From: a virus
Virus record (IMG/VR): IMGVR_UViG_3300046804_001432
Coordinates: 1-20,371 of that record
DNA: 20,371 nucleotides
Strand: one strand, 5' to 3'
This document shows positions 14,871 to 20,371 of this stretch, one piece after another. Numbering within the stretch: position 1 is the stretch's first letter; each line of letters opens with the position of its first letter. A model generated the notes under the pieces. It saw nothing but the letters and a program-made list of their open reading frames with translations. It had not been told where the DNA came from and did not search any database. The translations under genes and the position numbers were made by a program.

Positions 14871-15505
14871 TATGAATCCACCGCAACGGCTTGACGATCA
14901 GCGAGTCGCAATTTGTCCTCAGCCATCAGCGTTTGCATGATCAAGTCATAGTTCTGTTGCCACATGGGCATCCGCTCGTCGTTCTTGAGGAACGGCATCG
15001 CCTGCAACAAAGAACCATACAGCAACGCTTGGGGGGCATAAATTGTGAACCAGTTCGTCTGGTTAGAAGAATCCAAAGGCTGGATGCGCTCGTAGTACAG
15101 AACCTCAAACGAATAGTCTGTGTCCGGGGTGGGCGCTACCAACCAGTGGGTGTAGTCGTAGTCCGCAAAGTATGCGGGCGTACCAGTCTCGGTCGCGTCG
15201 GGCCAATACTCACGAAGGTACTCATACTTGCGCAACAGCACGGGCTGGCGCTTGCCTGCGACCGTGATGTTGAACGAAACCGTTTTGTGCCAACGAGCGG
15301 GCTTGTCGATCACCGCTGAGTTGGAAACCATAGTGGATTCCTGAACGGTCAGGTTTCCGAGGAATTTGATTTGGCTGGCAATCGTTTGCTCGGCCAGCAT
15401 GATGAAGAGGGGAATCTTCTCCAGCGTCGCCGTGTCGGTGCGCTCTAGGTATGACTGGATGTTTTCGACCAGTGAGTCATAGGTCATTACCGAGGCGGTT
15501 GCCAT
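14870..15505 (-). CDS. Head-tail adaptor protein (SU10-type, 211 aa)
   Basis: The 211 residues match the pattern I know for phage SU10-type adaptors: a helical N terminus with TYDSLVENIQSYLERTD and EKIPLFIMLAEQTIASQIK, a central beta part with LLRKYEYLREYWPD, ETGTPAYFADYDYTHWLVAPTPD and EVLYYERIQPL, and a C-terminal helix pair APQALLYGSLLQAMPFLKND plus MPMWQQNYDLIMQTLM. Such proteins form a ring under the portal and connect the capsid to the tail. A portal gene is not in the window. The ATG has AAGGAG directly upstream, and the gene lies 9 bases after the endolysin stop. Its TAA overlaps the next ATG. Its place right after the lysis genes is notable. Confidence 0.8.
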   Translation of the reverse strand: MATASVMTYDSLVENIQSYLERTDTATLEKIPLFIMLAEQTIASQIKFLGNLTVQESTMVSNSAVIDKPARWHKTVSFNITVAGKRQPVLLRKYEYLREYWPDATETGTPAYFADYDYTHWLVAPTPDTDYSFEVLYYERIQPLDSSNQTNWFTIYAPQALLYGSLLQAMPFLKNDERMPMWQQNYDLIMQTLMAEDKLRLADRQAVAVDS

Positions 15506-15514
15506 TTGTTCTCC

Positions 15515-15856
15515 TTATCCGACATTGCGCTCAAAATGCGGGCAATCCACCAAGGATTTGAAGTTTCCGCCCCAACGGTTTTTGGGGTGCAAAGACTCCC
15601 AAAATGCCCCCAAAGGCGCAAGCACGCCCTTGTCCCAGATTATCTGCCCATCCTTGAAGAAGTTCAAGTCGATGGCGCACCGCTTCAGGTGGTTCGAGTT
15701 CATGGTCTTGGAGCGCCCGGTTTTGACGTAAATCGTCTGCTGTTCTACCGTCCGGGCCAGTTCTCCCCCGGTGACCACAAACCCTTGCTCGGTCGCAAAC
15801 TGGATCAGTTTGATGGCATCCAGCAAAAATTCGGCTTGCTCTTGCACCAGACTCAT
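15515..15856 (-). CDS. M15-family endolysin (113 aa)
   Basis: This is a compact zinc peptidase of the M15 (VanY / L-alanyl-D-glutamate endopeptidase-like) type. Predicted zinc ligands are His56 and Asp63 in SNHLKRCAIDLNF and His107 in DCPHFE, with Asp104 as the likely catalytic residue. WGGNFKS before the last motif is also typical. It lacks a signal peptide and a separate wall-binding domain, so it should need the adjacent holin to reach the peptidoglycan, where it would cut peptide cross-links at the end of infection. At 113 residues it is at the short end but has the complete metal site. It overlaps the holin stop by ATGA. Confidence 0.85.
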   Translation of the reverse strand: MSLVQEQAEFLLDAIKLIQFATEQGFVVTGGELARTVEQQTIYVKTGRSKTMNSNHLKRCAIDLNFFKDGQIIWDKGVLAPLGAFWESLHPKNRWGGNFKSLVDCPHFERNVG

Positions 15857-16386
15857 TGCGACCCCCCGCTGAGGTTCTTGATGGTCTCGTCCTTGTCCTT
15901 GGAGCCACGGGTCGTGCCAAACTCGAACGAGTAGATGTTGTCCAGATACCCCAAGAAACGGCCTAAAACGAGCGTCACGATGCCTTTGACGTACTCGGTG
16001 AGGGTGTCATCCTTCCAGACCAAATAAACTAGCCCAGCGACCGCCAAAGCGGCAATGAGCACCATGATGTCGGCCCGCCAGTTGTGCTGGCCCATCTTGA
16101 TGAACCAAGAATCCCGTTCGCGGGCGCTGTTTTTGTCCTGAACCTCAGTTTTGAACTCTTCGAGGTCTTGCTTGGCCTTCTCAATCCCAAGTTCAATCAG
16201 GCGCTCTTCGTGGTCATACTGGGCTTGGCGCAACTTTGCCACGTCCTCCGGGGTCGGAGCATCTGGAATCTTCACGCCAATGGCGTTCTCAACGAACTCT
16301 TTGCCCTTGGCTTCGATGGCAGATGACAAAAGGCCCAGACCATTCTGGGCCAGTGTCGCCAACAGTGTCGCAACGATTGGAATCAT
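15853..16386 (-). CDS. Phage holin, 3TM / GTA-holin-like (177 aa)
   Basis: An N-terminal amphipathic or hydrophobic stretch (MIPIVATLLATLAQNGLGLL) is followed by a charged helix with SARERDSW (an ARER-D motif typical of this holin family), a clear membrane segment (IMVLIAALAVAGLVYLVW, ~107-124), a second hydrophobic segment (YVKGIVTLVLGRFLGYL) and a C terminus YSFEFGTTRGSKDKDETI. The last block resembles the FGSS-GS-K signature of GTA_holin_3TM proteins. It would form holes in the inner membrane to release the endolysin. It lies directly upstream of the M15 endolysin (ATGA overlap), a normal lysis pair. The start, ATG 16386, is 2 bases after the upstream stop. Confidence 0.8.
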   Translation of the reverse strand: MIPIVATLLATLAQNGLGLLSSAIEAKGKEFVENAIGVKIPDAPTPEDVAKLRQAQYDHEERLIELGIEKAKQDLEEFKTEVQDKNSARERDSWFIKMGQHNWRADIMVLIAALAVAGLVYLVWKDDTLTEYVKGIVTLVLGRFLGYLDNIYSFEFGTTRGSKDKDETIKNLSGGSQ

Positions 16387-16388
16387 GG

Positions 16389-16604
16389 TCAGAGGCCAAA
16401 AATTTTCTTGACAAAGTCAGCCGCCACACCCGGCCCCATCAGCACGGCCAAGATGAGCACATAGAGCAGGTACTCGATCTTGGTCATGCGCTTGGAGCCG
16501 TCGTCAAAGCGGGCTTGGATGCCTTCGTACCGCTGGGCGCAAATGGCCTCATGGACACTCAGTCGCTTGTCGGTCTCGGTGGCAAGTTCGTGAGTGGCTT
16601 CCAT
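16389..16604 (-). CDS. Small one-TM protein, lysis-associated (71 aa)
   Basis: A soluble charged helix (residues 5-40, including ATETDKRLSVHEAICAQRYE) is followed by one hydrophobic segment (IEYLLYVLILAVLMGPGVA, ~43-61) and a short basic tail. The arrangement resembles small phage membrane proteins such as XhlA-type or antiholin-like proteins placed before a holin. The resemblance is architectural only. It starts by TGATG overlap with the upstream gene and ends 2 bases before the holin ATG, supporting a lysis role, for example modulating holin timing. Confidence 0.6.
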   Translation of the reverse strand: MEATHELATETDKRLSVHEAICAQRYEGIQARFDDGSKRMTKIEYLLYVLILAVLMGPGVAADFVKKIFGL

Positions 16605-16777
16605 CAGTCAAACCCCCGCAGTGTTTTTGCAAGGGTCTTGCGCTTTGCCATCTTGGGCGAGTCGGTTGACTTGACCGCAAGTTTGGACGCAGGAATCTTT
16701 TTGTCAGACGGAACGCCCAGCGCCTTTTTCAAGGAACCGGGCTTCTTGATGGCTTTCTGAATCCACTTCTCACTCAT
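16604..16777 (-). CDS. Small Lys-rich phage protein (57 aa)
   Basis: The protein MSEKWIQKAIKKPGSLKKAL... ends TLAKTLRGFD and has 14 lysines and 2 arginines in 57 residues. The KWIQKAIKKPG-L-ALG start is one I recall from many short phage proteins of unknown function. ATG 16777 has GGAGA upstream and overlaps the preceding stop by 8 bases; the longer open frame would run deeper into the preceding gene. The strong positive charge suggests nucleic-acid or membrane contact, but nothing specific is visible. Confidence 0.66.
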   Translation of the reverse strand: MSEKWIQKAIKKPGSLKKALGVPSDKKIPASKLAVKSTDSPKMAKRKTLAKTLRGFD

Positions 16778-16925
16778 TTTTTTGAGTCTCCACAGGTTGA
16801 GCAATCTGTGCCTTTGCTTCGTTTTGCAAGCCTTCAATCAACTGGAAAACCTCTTGGTAGGGGCGAGTGCCCAAGTAGCCCAGAACTGCGTTGACCAATT
16901 GAGTTGAAAGGGTGATCTTGTCCAT
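16770..16925 (-). CDS. Small hypothetical phage protein (51 aa)
   Basis: The sequence MDKITLSTQLVNAVLGYLGT, RPYQEVFQLIEGLQNEAKAQ and a short charged tail form two likely amphipathic helices around a Gly-Thr-Arg-Pro-Tyr turn. I chose ATG 16925 because AAAGGAAA lies just upstream and because the longer open frame would overlap the 158-aa gene. I recall similar short proteins near phage tail-fibre genes, without a function. It is coupled to the Lys-rich 57-aa gene by an 8-base overlap. Confidence 0.62.
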   Translation of the reverse strand: MDKITLSTQLVNAVLGYLGTRPYQEVFQLIEGLQNEAKAQIAQPVETQKNE

Positions 16926-16935
16926 GTTTTTTCCT

Positions 16936-17412
16936 TTAAGGGGTTGAAGTAGTTGCCGTGTCAGCAGGAACGTCTGCTGGCGCGTCAATGATAACTTCAG
17001 GCGCGGGAGCCGTCACCTCTTCAACCACAGAAGGTTCAACTTGGGCTTCAACAACAGGCTCAGGGATTGGGCGCAGTTCGCCACGATCCCATGAGGTGGT
17101 CTCTTGGTTCCAAGTGTAGAAATACTCGTCCACAGGCATGGGCACGGGCGGCTCCCACAGCCAAGTGGAAGTGTTCAGCACCCAGTTCTCAAAAGGCTTG
17201 GGCGCGATGAACACATCGTTCACCTCGTCGTAGGTGTAGCCGATGCCAGCATAGTTGCCACGCAGGGGGCGACCCTGTGGGTGCTGGTTGCCACGGGTGT
17301 TGTAACTGGTTTGAACCCAGCCATGACCCACAGCGCCGCTGTCGATGAAGTCTTGCTCGGCGACGATCACTTGAGTGACGATGCCGTTCTCGACTTTTGC
17401 AAAATGACTCAT
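16936..17412 (-). CDS. Fibre-associated phage protein of unknown role (158 aa)
   Basis: The N-terminal ~115 residues (MSHFAKVENGIVTQVIVAEQ, WVQTSYNTRGNQHPQGRPLR, GNYAGIGYTYDEVNDVFIAP, FENWVLNTSTWLWEPPVPMP, YTWNQETTSWDR) form a Trp/Tyr-rich beta protein. I recognise it as widespread in marine and freshwater phages near tail-fibre genes; its biochemical role is not known to me. The last ~40 residues are a Pro/Glu/Val/Ala/Thr-rich, probably disordered tail. The ATG has AAGGAG upstream and follows the fibre stop by 9 bases. It may be a fibre subunit or assembly factor. Confidence 0.7.
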   Translation of the reverse strand: MSHFAKVENGIVTQVIVAEQDFIDSGAVGHGWVQTSYNTRGNQHPQGRPLRGNYAGIGYTYDEVNDVFIAPKPFENWVLNTSTWLWEPPVPMPVDEYFYTWNQETTSWDRGELRPIPEPVVEAQVEPSVVEEVTAPAPEVIIDAPADVPADTATTSTP

Positions 17413-17421
17413 GTGTTCTCC

Positions 17422-18465
17422 TTATCGTGCGTTTGCGTATTTAAATGGATTTTCAGCGAAGGCGGCGTAAATATACGTTCCACCAACACCATAGTTGATG
17501 CCGTCACCTGCGGTTCTGATTTTGAATCCATTGGACAAGATGTCCATGTTATTTCCAGTTCCTTCAGAGCCAGAACTGTTTGGCAACAATGATGCGGCAG
17601 TTTGGTTGTAAGTACTTCTTCCCGTGTCATCAATCACCCATTCTTGAGCAGAATCAGTGCGCTTGATCAAAATGAATCGGGGCCGAAATCCTAGGTAAAT
17701 AAATGGGCCGTCTGCGTTTTGATTAGAGGTGTAAGACCCAAAGGCAGAGTAGCCGGGGACTGCGGCCCAGCAGTAAGCGACCATCGCGTTTGTGCTTCCG
17801 TTGCTTGACAAGTTTGTGCCAAGGCTAAAAACCGTTGAAGTCGGTGCAGTGCTATTCCAAACAGTTGGAAAACTTCCTTGAGCATTCGTGTTATCTAGAA
17901 ACAAAGAATAAGCGGCTGACGTTAAAGATGAGTGATAAACACACCAGTTGGTCGAGCCTGTGCTTCTGTTTTTCACAATGACCATGCTTGGCGCAACGCC
18001 AAGACCATGACCAACGGTGGCATTCGCTCCAGTGCCCGTGTAGGTCACCACGCTGAATCCAGCAGTCGTGTTGACGCTCACAGTAGATGTAATGGAGCCA
18101 GAAGTGTTGGAGGATGTGCTTCCCTGACCAGCCTGCCATTGCCAGCCGACATAGGTCGTGCCGTTGGCGTTGAAAGAAACTCCGGCGTCTGTGGTTAAGG
18201 AGAAGCCATTTGAGTTGAACGCAGTAAGCGATCCGTCAGTACCTTCTCCACCAGTGCTGTTAGAAATCAAATATCGATTAACGCCCCTCACGCTATCTTG
18301 AAGGACGTTGTTTGAAGATTGACTGCGACCCTTAATCCAAACCAAATCTGGCTTCATTGAAACGCCATTGACAGTGTTTGCAACCGTCTGGGTACTGCCA
18401 TTCCCTGTGTAAGTCGTCGCCGCCATCACAGTGCGACCATCAGGAATTGCGTAGGTTGTAGGCAT
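17422..18465 (-). CDS. Tail-fibre C-terminal-type protein (DUF7483-like, 347 aa)
   Basis: The sequence begins MPTTYAIPDGRTVMAATTYT and has KPDLVWIKGRS, NRYLISNSTGG, TTYVGWQWQAG, VVTYTGTGANATVGHGLGVA, PSMVIVKNRS, YCWAAVPGYSAFGSYTSN, GPFIYLGFRPRFILIKRTD and YIYAAFAENPFKYANAR. This is the pattern of the C-terminal part of LamG-type phage fibre proteins (annotated DUF7483, from memory), a beta-rich surface protein. In relatives I remember, it is fused to a preceding LamG part. Here it lies in the same frame as the upstream gene, separated by TAA and three codons, with AAGGAA before its own ATG. It probably forms part of the host-recognition fibre. Confidence 0.75.
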   Translation of the reverse strand: MPTTYAIPDGRTVMAATTYTGNGSTQTVANTVNGVSMKPDLVWIKGRSQSSNNVLQDSVRGVNRYLISNSTGGEGTDGSLTAFNSNGFSLTTDAGVSFNANGTTYVGWQWQAGQGSTSSNTSGSITSTVSVNTTAGFSVVTYTGTGANATVGHGLGVAPSMVIVKNRSTGSTNWCVYHSSLTSAAYSLFLDNTNAQGSFPTVWNSTAPTSTVFSLGTNLSSNGSTNAMVAYCWAAVPGYSAFGSYTSNQNADGPFIYLGFRPRFILIKRTDSAQEWVIDDTGRSTYNQTAASLLPNSSGSEGTGNNMDILSNGFKIRTAGDGINYGVGGTYIYAAFAENPFKYANAR

Positions 18466-18477
18466 GGGGGTTCCTTA
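18466..18477 (-). other. In-frame stop and short spacer splitting the fibre gene
   Basis: On the minus strand the fibre frame reads AAC CTG TAA GGA ACC CCC ATG CCT. The TAA at 18477-18475 is followed, without a change of frame, by three codons and the ATG of the 347-aa protein. AAGGAA around the stop can serve as ribosome site. This is either a gene split or a read-through point. Confidence 0.7.
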
Positions 18478-20371
18478 CAGGTTGAACGTGTTCAGGGCAA
18501 CGTAGCCACTGGGCGGGGTGTACTTGAACGGTTGCTGGCCGCAATTTAACGATGCCTGATATGCAACACCAGCATGGTCAAATGTTGGAGTCAAGGGCTG
18601 GTTTGCCAAGGTAAACGTGTAGACAGGGTTTGCTCCAGTAGATGGGTTTCCAGTAGAACCACCAGAAGCATCACACCATGAATTGTTTTTACCGACCCAG
18701 ACTTTCCCTGATGTTGCGTCATAAGCAAATTGCAAAATATCACCAATAGCAATTGAAGTGATGTTGCAGTTCACCTGTGTTACCAAAGACCCGTTGTTGT
18801 AAATGTTGACAGAATGTCCTGAACCGCCATCGCAATAAAGCAACGCCGTTCTTTGCGGGGCTGAATGACTTGGAGCCCCCACCAAACTTGCCCAACCATA
18901 AATGATTGGATTTGATGGATTTACAGTGGTCTGTTGCGTTATTTCAAAATAGAACTTACCTGAGTTGTCCGCAGCACCAATCGTGCTCCTGAAAACACCG
19001 CTGGCGCCGCTAGTGTAATAAAGGTTCCCTTGCGAAACGGTTCCTGAACCAACATAGTCCAAAGGATTGATGACGCAATAGTTTGCCACAGTTGCACTGG
19101 TCAACGTGGGAACGTCAGTCATGTAGTCCAGAGTCGTGCCAAACGCACCAGACACGTTGTTGGGTGTCCAGTTGTTGCCTGCTGGGCCTTGATCGTTGAA
19201 GATGCCATAGGCAAACGGGTAGGTCTGACCAGTAGACACACCGTTGTTGTTGGTGATGGAGTATGCGTTTGTGCTGTTGTCAACAATCGAACTGTTCTGC
19301 AAAGTCAAGAAAACAGTGTTTGCATCATTGCTGAATGATGATGTCGGAGCAGTTGCAGGCGAAATTGTTCGCACGACATTCGACACCCTCAAGTTGGAAA
19401 TGTACCCACCAAAGTAGGTGCTAGTCCAATCAAGACCAATCCAGAAAGGTGTTGTTTGAACTGCGGCACTCAACGTGCCAGAGCCAGCGGCCAAGCCATT
19501 CACATAAAAGGTCGCTGTTGATCCAGTCCTTGTCAGGGCGATGTAGTACCACTGGTTGTTGTTGATTGCAACAGTAGATGAAAAACTACTTGCGCCAATT
19601 TGAACACCAAGAGTTGTACCAACAACCGTTACCTCAAGGCGGCCAGCGTTACCTGTAGTTCCTTGCGAATAAATGGTTGCGTTGGTGTTGGTTTTATAAA
19701 TCATCGCCTCAACAGTGAAGTCGCCTGTTGCAGGAATGATTTGCGTGTTGGTGGTCGCAAGGTATTGATTGCTTCCATTGAATGACCCAACATAACTGGA
19801 CGTTTTGGCATTGAACGGCAGGTAGAACCCGTTCGCGCCATACGAACCACCATAGGTGATGGGTTGCCATACACCGTAGGAGTTGAATGTGCCGAAACTG
19901 CTGGGGGTCAGGGCTTGACCATCAACGAAGTTGACCTCAGTGAGATAGCCATCCCAGTAATTGCCGCCACCATTCCAGAACCGACCGATGTTGACGGTTG
20001 ACGATGCGGCGTTGAGACCGCAAGTGGTGATTGCGCTCGTCGATGCCCAAGAAACAGGAACGCCATTGATCCACGCCAGCAACTTGTTGGCTTCTGTGCT
20101 TTGAGTCGTGTCCACGGCAAGAGTCAAGTGATACCACGCCGCAGGGTCACGATAGACCGCATTACTGGAGCGGAAAGTGGAGGCGTTGCCCACCAAAAGG
20201 AACGTCCCGCTGTTGAACACAACATCAAATGTCGCGGTGTCTGATGCGGCAGTTCCACCGCTAAGAAGGCGCAAGTTTGAACCAAGCGCACCGATCTTCA
20301 TCCATGCGCTAAAAGTCCACTTGGCTTGATTGGTCGGAGTCCCAAATGTTCTGTTCAAGTAGGCTGAGTTG
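18475..20371 (-). CDS. LamG-domain tail-fibre protein (partial, N terminus missing)
   Basis: The frame is open through the right edge (NSAYLNRTFGTPTNQAKWTF); a TTG at 20358 is not a convincing start because NSAYLNRTF is the conserved beginning of such LamG domains. The first LamG/concanavalin-like domain spans ~1-180 (numbered from 20358), with WTFSAWMK, WYHLTLAVDTT, GRFWNGGGNYWDGYLTEVNF and NGFYLPF. A second LamG-like domain (~185-355) has FTVEAMIYKTNT, WYYIALTRTGSTATFYVNG and FGGYISNLRVSN. The last ~230 residues, from GNNWTPNNVSG through a SPRY-like FYFEITQQTT part, end in GQQPFKYTPPSGYVALNTFN. Such proteins bind host surface glycans. The DNA here looks more A/T-rich than the rest of the window. 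Confidence 0.75.
   Translation of the reverse strand, partial: NSAYLNRTFGTPTNQAKWTFSAWMKIGALGSNLRLLSGGTAASDTATFDVVFNSGTFLLVGNASTFRSSNAVYRDPAAWYHLTLAVDTTQSTEANKLLAWINGVPVSWASTSAITTCGLNAASSTVNIGRFWNGGGNYWDGYLTEVNFVDGQALTPSSFGTFNSYGVWQPITYGGSYGANGFYLPFNAKTSSYVGSFNGSNQYLATTNTQIIPATGDFTVEAMIYKTNTNATIYSQGTTGNAGRLEVTVVGTTLGVQIGASSFSSTVAINNNQWYYIALTRTGSTATFYVNGLAAGSGTLSAAVQTTPFWIGLDWTSTYFGGYISNLRVSNVVRTISPATAPTSSFSNDANTVFLTLQNSSIVDNSTNAYSITNNNGVSTGQTYPFAYGIFNDQGPAGNNWTPNNVSGAFGTTLDYMTDVPTLTSATVANYCVINPLDYVGSGTVSQGNLYYTSGASGVFRSTIGAADNSGKFYFEITQQTTVNPSNPIIYGWASLVGAPSHSAPQRTALLYCDGGSGHSVNIYNNGSLVTQVNCNITSIAIGDILQFAYDATSGKVWVGKNNSWCDASGGSTGNPSTGANPVYTFTLANQPLTPTFDHAGVAYQASLNCGQQPFKYTPPSGYVALNTFNL

Noticed and set aside
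20356-20358. TTG 20358 as the true start of the LamG fibre
   Set aside because: The frame remains open to the window edge and the preceding residues (NSAY) fit the conserved domain start, so the gene is more likely cut by the window.

Overview
The window is about 20.4 kb of a tailed double-stranded DNA phage or prophage-like element. It carries most of a late (virion plus lysis) operon on the minus strand and the ends of a small plus-strand gene cluster at the left edge. The protein set points to a short-tailed (podovirus-type) particle: a SU10-like head-tail adaptor, a beta-rich tail hub/stabilisation-type protein, LamG-rich fibre proteins, and a block of large Ala/Gly/Gln-rich ejection-type proteins ending in one with a muramidase/glucosaminidase domain. 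No tape measure, sheath or baseplate genes are visible. Shine-Dalgarno sites of the AAGGAG type, an M15 endolysin and a GH73-like virion lysin fit a Gram-negative bacterial host; a freshwater or soil proteobacterium is a guess, not shown.

Layout in the direction of late transcription (right to left): an incomplete LamG fibre (20371-18475); a fibre C-terminal-type protein in the same reading frame (18465-17422); a 158-aa fibre-associated protein; two small proteins (51 and 57 aa); a 71-aa one-membrane-segment protein, a 177-aa holin and a 113-aa M15 endolysin; a SU10-type adaptor; a structural protein split by a frameshift (14870-13673); a 702-aa tail protein; an 86-aa Trp-repeat protein; an acyl carrier protein (ACP); a beta-ketoacyl-ACP synthase (KS); a 150-aa GNAT-like protein; and five large internal-virion/ejection-type proteins (566, 868, 336, 569 and 607 aa). 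The operon ends at a strong hairpin/T-tract terminator (557-583), which also separates it from three convergent plus-strand genes (1-559).

The minus-strand genes are packed very tightly. Most neighbours overlap by 1, 4 or 8 bases (ATGA, TAATG or TGATG junctions) or are separated by 0-12 bases, so they look like one translationally coupled unit. No gene-free stretch exceeds about 60 bases, and I found no tRNA, CRISPR array, integrase or insertion sequence.

The most unusual part is the ACP-KS pair at 9916-11309, embedded by ATGA overlaps among virion genes. The ACP has the DSL phosphopantetheine site and the KS has its complete Cys-His-Lys-His set, so both look functional. A GNAT-like protein follows directly, which makes a small acyl-chain synthesis and transfer module conceivable. 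Also notable are a fibre gene split by an in-frame stop, a +1-type frameshift in a structural gene, and domain insertions in two tail proteins.
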